Origin: Bacteroides sp.
GTDB lineage: Bacteria; Bacteroidota; Bacteroidia; Bacteroidales; Bacteroidaceae
DNA: 64,000 bases
Reading direction: 5' to 3'
Assembly (NCBI GenBank): GCA_019416685.1
Contig: DXWV01000072.1
Coordinates: 524-64,523 of the forward strand
Below, piece after piece: positions 9,881-20,047 of this stretch (within the stretch, counting starts at the first letter, position 1; each line of letters begins with the position of its first letter). The translations under genes were made by a program, and so were the position numbers. A model generated the notes under the pieces. That model saw only the letters and a list, made by a program, of their open reading frames with translations. It searched no databases and was not told the DNA's origin.

Positions 9881-12532
9881 ATGAAGCGTACTATTATCCT
9901 ACTAATCTGTTTGATTAGCCTATTATCTCAAGCACAAGAAATCCCCAAAAACTTTAACCAGAAGTTTATCAATTACCTGACAGCCACCCTGCCTGAGAGT
10001 ATCTATCTGCAAACCGATAAGCCTTATTACGTAGTAGAAGACACCATCTGGATGAAAGCCTATGTAGTCAATGCACAAATCCACCAACCATCGCCCAGTA
10101 ACTTTGTGTACATAGAACTGATTAACCAGCAAAATGAAGTACTCAACAGGATTAAATTAAAAAGAGACGCCACCGGATTTCAAGGATACATAAAGCTGGA
10201 TAAAATGACACTACCGGGAGAATATGCACTACGGGCATACACCAATTGGATGAAAAATGAGCCACAGGAATACTTCTTTCAGAAAAACATATCCATAGGA
10301 CGGATCGTACAAATACCGAGATTACTGTCGGTGGCGTATCAGCAAGCAAAGGAAGGCAGAATAAAGGCCAAAGTTAAATACACACACAGCAACGAAGTGC
10401 CGATAGCACACAACCGGATAGACTTCTCCTACAACAAAGGGGAGAAAATGTACAGTAAGAAATATGGTATGACCGACAAGCAAGGAGAACTGGAAATCGA
10501 AATACAATCAAAAGAAAAATCGGATTGACAAAGACAACAATTAACAGCAATCGTATTCGATAATAAAGGAGGAATCATCGAAACACAGAATTTCATTATA
10601 CCGTCACTTTATCAGGAATACGACCTGCATTTTTTTCCCGAAAGCGGAAACCTGCTTGCAGACATTATGCAAGTGATAGCCTTTAAAGCCATCGGAGCAG
10701 ATGGCTTAAGCACATTTCTTAGTGGAAAAATAGTAAGCGAAGGAGGAAATATATTAGCCGAATTCGCAACAGAGCACAATGGAATGGGAAAATTCATATT
10801 AACACCACAGAAAGACAGTACTTATTATGCAATAGCAACTAACAAGGAGGGACTTCAAAGAAAATTCCCACTACCGGAAGTACAATCACGGGGAGTTATA
10901 CTCCAAGTTGCACAAAGAGAAAACACCTGTATGTATTCTTTCAAGAATAAGACTGATTATCCGACAGACAGCTTATTTCTGATAGCACATACACGCGGTA
11001 TGCTTTTGACCGTACAACCGCTAAGTGGACAGAGCGAAACAGGAAAGTTACTCTTGACGGAAACGCCGGAAGGCATTTCAAATTCAGCGATTGTCAATCG
11101 CCAGGGACAAGTGTTCTGCGAACGGCTGATATTTGTCAAAAAAGAGAACAGACTGCTACCCAATATTACTACAGATTCTATCGAATACGACCGAAGAAGT
11201 AAAGTAGAGCTCGACCTGAATACATGCTGCAAAGGTTATTTTGCCCTGTCTGTAACAGACAAAAAAGTTATAAAGTGGGATGAGAAAGACAATAATATAA
11301 TCAGCCAGTTACTACTGACATCCGAATTGAAAGGGCATATAGAGACTCCCGGATACTATTTTGCCAATAATAATCATGAAATAGACGCCCATCTCGACCT
11401 ATTGATGCTGACACAAGGATGGAGAAGGTATGACATCTCCGATATTTTGAAAGAGAGAATTCCCAATATGACAGAGCCTTTGGAAAGAGGGCAAGCATTA
11501 ACAGGACTATTAAAACCGACTCTATTAAGAAAAAATGTAAAAGGAGTTGGTGTAGTAGGATTCTCTAAGAAATCCAAAAAGATAAATGCAATAAATGCCA
11601 TTGTAGACAGTACCGGACGTTATACTTTTCAAGGGTTGGACTTTCCAGATAAAACAAGTTTCACTATTAATGCAGTTAATAGAAAAGGAAAGGCAAAAGG
11701 GATTGTGATTCATCCAGATGCAGAAAAATTTCCCATAGCAGAGCTATTCATTCCACATACTTATGATAAAGGGAAAAATATAAAGAGTGAACTATTAAAA
11801 ACATATCAAGATTCTTACAGGCAACACGACATTTGGCGTGAAGTGATATTGGATGATATTAACATTACAGCAAAATACATCACACCAACCGGTAGTAGCG
11901 TAGGATTTCTAATAAACGATGCCGATTACTTTATCACCAGACAAACTATTAAAGAGAAATATAATGAGAAATCCATAGCCGATATTATCGAAGAATGTTT
12001 TGTAAAACGCTATCCGGCTATCCAGCGCATAGAAGACGACTTCTACTACGGAGCTTATAAACTAAACATAGTTATCAATAACTTTCGACCAATAGATCAT
12101 TATGAACTGAGGTTTTACAAGGTATCTAACGTTTGCGGAATTGGATTTATAAGAAATGGGAACAGTTCCTTTAGTTCTAAAATTAATGGAGCAAAAGGGA
12201 TACTTTTAATCGATATGATTGGAGATAAATATGCAGCACGCAATTTCCGTCCCTCCGTTGGCCTTGCTACTATTCGTCCGTTAGGCTATCAAAAGCCTGC
12301 GGAATTTCACTCACCCCAATATGATGTACCCGATTCATTACAGACAACAAAAACCGATTTCAGAACCACCATTTACTGGAATCCTAAAATAAAAACCGAT
12401 TCCATAGGACATGCAAAAGTTTCTTTCTATACTTCAGACATGAACCACGATATGGAATACGTACTGGAAGGTATCACCGAAAAAGGAATACCGTGCAGGG
12501 GCACCGGACGAATAAAGGCAAAGAAAAATTAG
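9881..12532 (+). pseudogene. Second MG2/plug-like paralogue, interrupted by one in-frame TGA
   Basis: Residues 1-215 (9881-10525) begin with a signal peptide ending near SQAQ and repeat the LQTDKPYYVVEDTIWMKAY motif of the upstream gene. A TGA at 10526-10528 follows KEKSD. The same frame continues without shift or gap (QLTAIVFD..., HFFPESGNLL) to the stop at 12530-12532 and aligns with the paralogue throughout, giving about 883 codons in all. An internal ATG at 10667 could only yield a protein lacking the signal peptide. The rest of the frame is well preserved, so the nonsense change is recent, a sequencing error, or a read-through codon. The first two are more likely. Confidence 0.7.
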
Positions 12533-12632
12533 CCTTCTAATCTGCATTTCAATAGATAAATAATACCAGAAAATACCAACAAAGACTTGTATCTATAAAA
12601 CAAATACATTTTAACTCACTGATTAATATCGT

Positions 12633-14882
12633 TTAGTGATAAACCTCCGGAGTAGTGAGTGTACCATCCTCCCCGATCAACTGAAATCCACGTTTGTTCC
12701 AATAACGATGATAACCACCAATGTTACTATTGATATAGATAAGTTCGAATGAGTGAATTCCTTTCTTCAAAGCAACTGACTTCCGGCTCACAGAATGTCG
12801 TATCAATTTTCCGCTATTATTAATTATTTTCTCCCCGTCTATCTTCAGCTGATCCATCTCGGAAGAGATATAATAGACGTCATCTGCAGGAACCTCGAAA
12901 TATCCTTTATAAAGAAAGGCACCATTAGCTTCAGGAGGTACATCCAGATGAAATCCCGGAATGATGATTGGCTTTTCCCAATTCACATCGACTAAGTCTG
13001 TAACATAGTAATACTTACCGGAGGTACGTTGTAATTCTACTCCTGCTACCAATTCCCTGTGAAGAGCAGGTCTCATTTTCTCTTTTCGGACATCAATAGT
13101 TCTTATCCGGCTCAGTTTGCCGGACGGAAGCATGGTAGCTATTCTCAGTGTCGTATTCTTCATAAGTACAAGAGGAGTAGTATATAGAGTGGATTGTATT
13201 GTAGGCACCGTTCCGTCAACTGTATAAACCATAGGTAAGTTACGACTGTTATGAAAGGTCAGAGTTGTTTTATCGATAAATGCTACATAATCGGCCTGTG
13301 GTCCTTCGGGCAATGGGATATGATAATTAATATGATGGGCATCCAGACGCCTCAACTGATTATCCAGACGCCGAACAAAAGAAGTATAATCTTTATTCTC
13401 TTTTTGTGTCCAGGTCAATTCTGCCATAGCCAACATACGCGGATAAAGAAGATATTCCGTATGCTCGGCTGTCGGAGAGTATTCTGTCCATAAATTGGCC
13501 TGTGCACCCACTATGTGGTGAGACTTCTCCCGGGAAATTCCTGCTGCTACCGGTTCATATTTATATGCCTTCTCAAGCGAAATACCGAAACTGATAGTGA
13601 TGGGTTCTACTTCCGGTGCCCCCTGTCCGGCATCATAATAGGCATAATTCAAAGGAGTCATAATAACATCATGCCCCATATTGGCAGCAGTAATTCCACC
13701 TTCTTCACCCGTCCACGACATGACAGTAGCAGATGCAGCAAGTCCTCCTTCGAGTATTTCGTCCCAGCCAATCATCGTTCTTCCATGTTTTAACAGGATT
13801 TTCTCGATACGATGTACAAAGTAACTCTGCAATTCGTGTTCATTCTTCAAACCCTCTTCCTTCATACGATACTGACATTTGCGGCAAGCTTCCCAATGAA
13901 TCTTCGGGCATTCATCTCCACCGATGTGAAAGTATTTTCCGGGAAATAGAGGAACGACTTCACCTATCACATCTTCCAAGAAGTTGAATACCCGGTCGTT
14001 TCCTGCACAATATACGTTATCTTCCACTCCCCACTGGTTTCTCAACCGGAAAGGTCCTTCGATGCAGGATAGTTCCGGATAAGCCGTAATTGCCGCAAGA
14101 GCATGCCCCGGAAGTTCTATTTCCGGGATAACGGTGATTTTCTTTTCAGCAGCATAGGCCACTACTTCCCTGATCTGGTCTTGTGTATAGAAACCACGAT
14201 TCACACTTCCGTCCACATTGTTCCGGATGGATCCTATCTCTGTCAGCAAAGGATATTTTTTTATCTCAATAGTCCAAAGGTGATCGTCGGTAAGATGCCA
14301 GTGAAAGTAATTCATTTTAAGCATAGCCATAATATCCAACTGCTTCTTTACGAAATCGACATCAAGAAAGTGCCGGCAGACATCCAACATCATACCGCGA
14401 TAAGCAAAACGGGGTTCGTCTTTCACAAAAACGCAGGGAAGAGTCCATGGTACATTGTCCACAACAACCGCCTCTTCTATTTCAGGAGGAAGGAGTTGCA
14501 TCACTGTTTGCATACCGTAAAACACCCCTCTGTCACTCTTTCCGGTTACTGTTATCCGCTCGGGCATCACCTCCAATAGATATCCTTCCTCATTGAAAGG
14601 CAGTTGGCTATCTATTGACAATACAATACTGTTTTCGGTAGCAATCGTGTTTACAGGCAGTTCATATCCTGTAGAACGCTTTATTTTAGCCTCGAAATAT
14701 TCGGCAACATCTTTTAAATCAGTGGTTTGAACAACAAAAGATGTCTGTGGAGTAATCACAAACTCTCCCTGCCGTACATGCACTTCCTGAGGATAAGGTG
14801 TGATAGTTAATGGTCGGTTATCCGTAGCAAAAGCTGACACCACGCTAACGGCTGCCAATAAGTTTAGAAAGAATCGTTTCAT
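12633..14882 (-). CDS. GH20 beta-N-acetylhexosaminidase
   Basis: 749 residues with a signal peptide (FFLNLLAAVSVVSAFA). The N-terminal GH20b-type domain is followed by the GH20 barrel: ENSIVL, WHLTDDHLWTIEIKKYPLLTEIGS, PEIELPGHALA and the catalytic Asp323-Glu324 pair in HIGGDECPK. In this family the acetamido group of the substrate acts as nucleophile, so the enzyme should remove terminal beta-linked GlcNAc or GalNAc. The C-terminal ~130 residues (FLYKGYFEVPADDVYYISS) look like a PA14-type sandwich. It is the last gene of the leftward locus, 207 bp after the GH3 gene, and probably periplasmic. Confidence 0.9.
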   Translation of the reverse strand: MKRFFLNLLAAVSVVSAFATDNRPLTITPYPQEVHVRQGEFVITPQTSFVVQTTDLKDVAEYFEAKIKRSTGYELPVNTIATENSIVLSIDSQLPFNEEGYLLEVMPERITVTGKSDRGVFYGMQTVMQLLPPEIEEAVVVDNVPWTLPCVFVKDEPRFAYRGMMLDVCRHFLDVDFVKKQLDIMAMLKMNYFHWHLTDDHLWTIEIKKYPLLTEIGSIRNNVDGSVNRGFYTQDQIREVVAYAAEKKITVIPEIELPGHALAAITAYPELSCIEGPFRLRNQWGVEDNVYCAGNDRVFNFLEDVIGEVVPLFPGKYFHIGGDECPKIHWEACRKCQYRMKEEGLKNEHELQSYFVHRIEKILLKHGRTMIGWDEILEGGLAASATVMSWTGEEGGITAANMGHDVIMTPLNYAYYDAGQGAPEVEPITISFGISLEKAYKYEPVAAGISREKSHHIVGAQANLWTEYSPTAEHTEYLLYPRMLAMAELTWTQKENKDYTSFVRRLDNQLRRLDAHHINYHIPLPEGPQADYVAFIDKTTLTFHNSRNLPMVYTVDGTVPTIQSTLYTTPLVLMKNTTLRIATMLPSGKLSRIRTIDVRKEKMRPALHRELVAGVELQRTSGKYYYVTDLVDVNWEKPIIIPGFHLDVPPEANGAFLYKGYFEVPADDVYYISSEMDQLKIDGEKIINNSGKLIRHSVSRKSVALKKGIHSFELIYINSNIGGYHRYWNKRGFQLIGEDGTLTTPEVYH

Positions 14883-14944
14883 AATAGTATATTCAGTAAA
14901 TAGTACATCACAATTAAATGATTATTTAGCGGATTATTGTTATT

Positions 14945-14970
14945 GTAGAAACGCAGATGAATGCAGATTT
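14945..14970. repeat. Fragment resembling the AAACGCAGAT extragenic repeat
   Basis: The gap between the GH20 and GH3 genes contains AAACGCAGATGAATGCAGAT, which resembles the arms of the palindromic repeat at 51428-51500. No second arm is clear here, so I call it only a fragment. Confidence 0.3.
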
Positions 14971-15089
14971 TTCTGTAACGTATCTTGTTTTCAAGCATAA
15001 TGCAGCAATTTAATTCGTGATAACCCGTGTTCATTTGCATTTCAATAAATTCATATTTATAGAGTATCTTATTTATCCGTTTCCGACAA

Positions 15090-17669
15090 TTACCTGTCTT
15101 CACCGTACGTCAGCTTTACATTGATGTCCGTATGACAATTCACAGGTACAGTCTGTTTCAAATACCCTTTCCCGGAGAATATCAGGATATCATCCGAAGC
15201 GGCTTGTATTTCATACTCTCCCTTCTTATTTGTTTTCCCAATCTCTCTTTTCTGTCCGACAGACCAGATAGAAACATTCGCGACTAAAGTGGCCTGTATA
15301 TCTCTCACAGTCCCCCGAACGATCCCCATTTCTCCCGTTCCTACAGGTTTGCTTGGAGTTGCAATTTCATCTCCTGAATTCTTCTTCATACTGTCACCCA
15401 TCCTGATCGTTTGTTTCAGCAGGATATTATCAGAAGAGTTACCCAGCTGAATCTCAAATTCACCGGGTTCAACCAACCGTTGCCCGGCTTCATTGACCAG
15501 GGCAAGTTCTGCAACCGGGAAACGTAACAAAACCGTCCTCTGTTCTCCCGGTTGCAGTTCCACCTTCGCAAATGCTTTCAGTTGTTTTATAGGGGTAACA
15601 ACCGAGCTGACAAGATCACGCACATAAAGCTGAACGACCTCTTGTCCGGCCTTTTTGCCTGTGTTAAGTATTTCTGCTTTGACAAAAACCGAATCTTCCT
15701 TTACCGATACCTGCATATCCTTCATAGAAAAAGAAGTATAACTCAATCCGTATCCGAAAGCCCATAAAGAAGCAGGAGAAGAGAATACATAATCCCTACC
15801 CGGCTTCTGATAACTCCCTGGATTTTTATAGAATCCTTTATCAGAAGGCAAATAATTATAATAAGCCGGAAGATGTCCTACACTCTGCGGGAACGAAAAA
15901 GTCAGTTTACCGGAAGGGTTTACCTTGCCGAAAAGAATGTCTGCGATAGAATTGCCCGCTTGCTCGCCCGCGTACCACTGTACAAGAATAGCCGGCAGGT
16001 GTTCCTTCTCCCAAGCAATAGTGAAAGGTTTTCCACTTACCAGTACCAGTACGACAGGTTTTCCAGTTGCATAAACAGCCTTTATCAATTCTCCCTGTGC
16101 TCCGGTAAGATTAAGATCATGCAAATCGAACCCTTCACCACAGTTAGTATTACTATAATCTCTTGCCAAAGATGCACTCGAACTGCCACAAAACACCAGG
16201 GCGACCTCACTTTTCTGTACTGCTGCCACAGCTTCGGGGATTAATGAAGTATCTTCGGACATCATACTGCATCCCGGAGCATAGTGAATGGCAACTTTAC
16301 TTCCCAGCAGCTTCTGTAATCCTGCCAATGGAGTAACTCCATCCTTATTATCCCGGCTCCAGGTATAATCACCAAACTGTACCTGCGCTGCATTCGGCCC
16401 TATCACAGCAATTGAATGCAGTTTGTCAGCATCCAACGGCAACAGTCCATTCTCATTCTTCAATAATACAACAGACTCATCTGCTATTTTACGAGACAAC
16501 GCAATACTCTCGGCAGAGTGCATCACCGTTTTCTTTATCTTTTCACCAAAAGGGTCTTCAAAGAGTCCCTGTTTAAATTTAGCAGCCAGCACACGACGTA
16601 CGGATTCATCCAATATCTTTTCGTCAAATTTCCCTTGCTCAATAAGTTGTTTCAGGTACGGATAACATTCACTGGAAGCCTCCACATCGAGTCCGGCAGA
16701 AAGTGCTTGTACGGCACAATCGGCAGGTGTGGCAGCAGTGTGATGAAAGTTCTGTAACATCTCGATCGCTCCCCAGTCAGAATAAACGTATCCTTTGAAT
16801 CCCCATTGTTTCCGTAAAACATCGGTCAACAAGTAGGCAGAAGCCGAATTGGGAACATGATTCCACGAATTGTAGGTAGACATAACTGCCTGTACCGGCA
16901 GCTGAGTAATAACCATTTCGAAAGGTTTCAGATAGATATCATGCAAATCCCTCAAGCCACTCTCCACAGAAGCGAGATTCAAACCGCCTAAAGGATTGCC
17001 ATGTGGGCCGAAATGTTTCAGCATAGGAGAGATACCGTTATCCAAATACCCACGTGTCTCTGCCAGAGCCAATGTCCCGCAAAGGAAAGGGTCTTCTCCG
17101 TAAGACTCTTCAACCCTTCCCCAGCGTAAGTCGCGTACTACATCGATACAAGGGGCAAGTACCTGGCGCATCCCCTGAGCATGAAGATCACAGGAAGTCA
17201 GGGCCGCCTTCTGATAGGCAAGTACCGGATTGAATGTACTTCCCAATGCAATGTTCTGAGGAAAAATGGTAGAACCCTCATGAGCGGATCCGTGCAAGGA
17301 CTCGGCAACGGTAAATACGGGTATTCCCAAGCGAGTATTCTTTATCATATACTCCTGAATCACCCGCATATTTTTCCGGCAGTTTTCACCGGTCAGCGGA
17401 AAACCTTCCACAAAGCCCCAACCTATATCACCCACAAACGTAGTAAGTTTATTCTCATCGAGTTCCTGTCCGTTGAATATATTCCAAGAATGGATATGGC
17501 GTATCTGGGCTATCTTTTCTTCAAGTGTCATGCGTTGCAGCAAATCCTCCACTCTATCCTGTACAGGCAGTGTACAATTCTTATAAGGAAGTTGTTGTGC
17601 CACCCCTAATCCTTGCTGAGACCACAACAGGAGTAATGAAAGTGCTAATTTATTCAACAGTTTGTTCAT
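15090..17669 (-). CDS. GH3 family glycoside hydrolase with extra C-terminal regulatory-like domain
   Basis: About 859 residues from the ATG at 17669, which opens a clear signal peptide (LALSLLLLWSQQGLGVAQQ). The longer frame from 17732 would push translation far into the preceding gene. The GH3 N-terminal barrel carries the nucleophile Asp298 in VYSDWGAIEM. The alpha/beta sandwich holds GEGFDL with a candidate acid/base Glu, followed by an FnIII-like domain (GQEVVQLYVRD). After residue ~780 comes an extra beta-domain (IVRGTVRDIQ, NKKGEYEIQA), as in the CarboxypepD_reg-like fold of SusC N-termini. GH3 enzymes are exo-beta-glycosidases, most often glucosidases or xylosidases; the sugar cannot be read from sequence. 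The start overlaps the preceding gene by 20 bp. Confidence 0.85.
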   Translation of the reverse strand: MNKLLNKLALSLLLLWSQQGLGVAQQLPYKNCTLPVQDRVEDLLQRMTLEEKIAQIRHIHSWNIFNGQELDENKLTTFVGDIGWGFVEGFPLTGENCRKNMRVIQEYMIKNTRLGIPVFTVAESLHGSAHEGSTIFPQNIALGSTFNPVLAYQKAALTSCDLHAQGMRQVLAPCIDVVRDLRWGRVEESYGEDPFLCGTLALAETRGYLDNGISPMLKHFGPHGNPLGGLNLASVESGLRDLHDIYLKPFEMVITQLPVQAVMSTYNSWNHVPNSASAYLLTDVLRKQWGFKGYVYSDWGAIEMLQNFHHTAATPADCAVQALSAGLDVEASSECYPYLKQLIEQGKFDEKILDESVRRVLAAKFKQGLFEDPFGEKIKKTVMHSAESIALSRKIADESVVLLKNENGLLPLDADKLHSIAVIGPNAAQVQFGDYTWSRDNKDGVTPLAGLQKLLGSKVAIHYAPGCSMMSEDTSLIPEAVAAVQKSEVALVFCGSSSASLARDYSNTNCGEGFDLHDLNLTGAQGELIKAVYATGKPVVLVLVSGKPFTIAWEKEHLPAILVQWYAGEQAGNSIADILFGKVNPSGKLTFSFPQSVGHLPAYYNYLPSDKGFYKNPGSYQKPGRDYVFSSPASLWAFGYGLSYTSFSMKDMQVSVKEDSVFVKAEILNTGKKAGQEVVQLYVRDLVSSVVTPIKQLKAFAKVELQPGEQRTVLLRFPVAELALVNEAGQRLVEPGEFEIQLGNSSDNILLKQTIRMGDSMKKNSGDEIATPSKPVGTGEMGIVRGTVRDIQATLVANVSIWSVGQKREIGKTNKKGEYEIQAASDDILIFSGKGYLKQTVPVNCHTDINVKLTYGEDR

Positions 17670-20037
17670 GGTATATCTTTTTATATATTTTGGTAACTGT
17701 ATTGCCACATTCTTTCCCCTGCGGCATATCAATTGTAATTCTCTCCTCTCCTATTCTCAGGGTAATACACTGTAGATCAGTTCTCATCATAGCATCAGTC
17801 ACTGATATCTTAGTGCCCTTCGCCTCTTGTTCCATCAATACAACACAAGGCTCGGAAGCTGATATTTCGGTATTACCAACCGTTACAACTGCATCGGCCC
17901 GATAAAAGACAAGTCCCGTAAGCATATGATCTACTGTCGAAACAGCTTGTGCAAGCGTATCATTTCTCAATACAGCAAAAGGCAATTCATAAGCAGGAGT
18001 CCCCTCACCACAATAAACAACATAGCCATATTTACCTTCTCTTACCTCCCGCCCCTGATCAATCCAAAGACGAAAGACAGCAGCACTATCCGGCAAATTC
18101 ACTTTACCTTTATTACTCAGGTTCCTTTTCAGCCATTCGTTAGGAAGGGTTTCGATTGAATAAGAAGCATCCGAAGAATAGGGTGGTAATACCGTATAAG
18201 CAAATCCTCCCTGCTGCATGATCCATCCCGGCTTTCCATCCCGGCACAAAGTTCCTGCGGCTGAAGTTACCGGAGAGACGGACTTCCCATCGAATAAAGA
18301 CACTTCTCCTTGATAGGATGTTTGCTCAATCGATGTCCGGATCGTACCTTCCAGTTCAGGAGACAGATTGGTTACACCGGCCCCTAAAGCGACCAGATAA
18401 TCTCCCATTACAAACCAGGATTTATAAGCTTTCACTCCGAAGGCCGACGAATTACTCTCTTTCACCGGTTTCTCTTTTGCTTCGGCATCCATCTTTTCAA
18501 AGATAAAGCCTGCCACCGCATTCTCTCCTCCACTCGTAGCCCCTCCGGCAAAATTGTGTTTACTGCAAAATCCTCTCCAGTTAGTCACAGGAGACAATTT
18601 ATCCATACCTTCTCGTGCAGTAATACCCGGCATGGCAGTCAAATCCATAGCACCTATTATTCTACGGTATTCATCTCCCCGACGTTGAAAAAAGGTAAGT
18701 CCGTCATTGGTAAAAATATTAAACTCATCCGCAAAGTTATCCGCACTTTCCAGTCCGTCACAGCGGAAAGAAGCCATATTAATAAAAATATGGTACTCTT
18801 TATTCTTCTTAATCAGATCATCATTATTGAAAAACCAGCGAGATCCGTGATACATACCGTCCGGATAATTATCCATACGGATATCTTCCCGCCCTGCCTC
18901 GTCAATCAATTGTTGCAGCTCTTTCAATTCAGCAGAAGTAAAAGCGTCTGTATAATCCTCCACTGTTTGCTTCAGCATTTCATAATAAGGTACAGGCTGA
19001 TGTTTACCCTCATAATATACCATCGAATACCGATCAAGACACGGAGGAATATATCCTTTGTAATGATAAAAATTACTTCCCCGGTAGAAATGGAGTAACG
19101 CTTCCGCATTCTCCCTGCTCAATGTCTGAGCCCAAGGAGTACATTTCAACACTTTCAGAATACTCAAAGCACTGGATGCTCCGTGAATAGGATATCCCCA
19201 TACCAGACATTGCTTACCATGCCCCCATCCGGCACCATCGGCTGTGAATCCTTCATTCCAGAAAGCCTCTTCATAATTAGTTTGAGACACATTGCTCAAA
19301 CTCTTTTTCGCAACTTCCGCCACAACCTCTACCATCGGAATAGAGTCCATCAACACAGCCGTCTCCAACAGAGGACGGTAAGCCAGTGCATTTCCTCCTA
19401 CCCACCACACATGATGACGAAAACGAGAAATACTGACCACATTCTTATCCGTTTCATCATTGCGTAACGGCTGTGTCCACGATTGCATAGCAAGGTATTT
19501 GAGCATCCGGTTCGCCCCTCTCTCCAAGGAAGAGCTTTTTCCCTCCTTTTCTACTTGCTCCATCGCTTCTATCAACAGATAATAAATATCGCAGGCCGCC
19601 CGAGGAATGGCAAAACAAGAAGCATGAAACCGGTCATTCGGCTGGCGGTTCTGTTCGATAGTACCATATCTGAGAATCGCTTTCCAATACTTATCAGGAA
19701 CCCCTTTCCCACCCTTCTGACAGTAATAAGCGGCAAGTGACCTCAGACGGTCCATCGCTTCGGTGAGGAAAAGTCCCATATGTTGTTGTTCGTCAAAACT
19801 TATACTTTCGAGTAACTTCCGCGTTCTTATCTCTCTTTCGTAAGCAAGCATGTCCGTAAACTGACCGTCACGATTCAACAGACCGATATATGTTTCACAA
19901 TCAGCTTTATTACAAGAACCATTTACATTTGTCACATAATACTCCCTAAGTTTACGCATACCTTCCTTCTTCGACGGCTGTGCATAGACACCGCAAGAAA
20001 ACAAAATCAAAATCGCGAATAGATGCATTCTTTTCAT
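17650..20037 (-). CDS. Divergent PL8-like polysaccharide lyase
   Basis: 795 residues with a signal peptide (HLFAILILFSCGVYA). The pattern follows PL8-type lyases, an alpha-toroid then beta-sandwiches. VWWVGGNALAYRP recalls the NWW region. DGAGWGHG (Asp267, His273) followed by Tyr282 takes the place of the catalytic His...Tyr motif. MASFRCDGLES with Arg425 corresponds to the Arg-containing strand, and AMDLTAMPGITA to the WNRMPGTT motif. The His-Tyr spacing is 9 residues against 7 in chondroitinases, and overall resemblance is weak, so it may belong to a neighbouring lyase family. Beta-elimination next to a uronic acid is the inferred chemistry. It lies 10 bp after the GH95-like gene and overlaps the GH3 gene by 20 bp. 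Confidence 0.6.
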   Translation of the reverse strand: MKRMHLFAILILFSCGVYAQPSKKEGMRKLREYYVTNVNGSCNKADCETYIGLLNRDGQFTDMLAYEREIRTRKLLESISFDEQQHMGLFLTEAMDRLRSLAAYYCQKGGKGVPDKYWKAILRYGTIEQNRQPNDRFHASCFAIPRAACDIYYLLIEAMEQVEKEGKSSSLERGANRMLKYLAMQSWTQPLRNDETDKNVVSISRFRHHVWWVGGNALAYRPLLETAVLMDSIPMVEVVAEVAKKSLSNVSQTNYEEAFWNEGFTADGAGWGHGKQCLVWGYPIHGASSALSILKVLKCTPWAQTLSRENAEALLHFYRGSNFYHYKGYIPPCLDRYSMVYYEGKHQPVPYYEMLKQTVEDYTDAFTSAELKELQQLIDEAGREDIRMDNYPDGMYHGSRWFFNNDDLIKKNKEYHIFINMASFRCDGLESADNFADEFNIFTNDGLTFFQRRGDEYRRIIGAMDLTAMPGITAREGMDKLSPVTNWRGFCSKHNFAGGATSGGENAVAGFIFEKMDAEAKEKPVKESNSSAFGVKAYKSWFVMGDYLVALGAGVTNLSPELEGTIRTSIEQTSYQGEVSLFDGKSVSPVTSAAGTLCRDGKPGWIMQQGGFAYTVLPPYSSDASYSIETLPNEWLKRNLSNKGKVNLPDSAAVFRLWIDQGREVREGKYGYVVYCGEGTPAYELPFAVLRNDTLAQAVSTVDHMLTGLVFYRADAVVTVGNTEISASEPCVVLMEQEAKGTKISVTDAMMRTDLQCITLRIGEERITIDMPQGKECGNTVTKIYKKIYHEQTVE

Positions 20038-20047
20038 ATATCCAATC

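Noticed and set aside
10667..12532. Separate 621-codon gene after the TGA
   Set aside because: The frame and alignment to the paralogue run through the stop with no gap, and a start at 10667 would lack a signal peptide. One broken gene explains it better.
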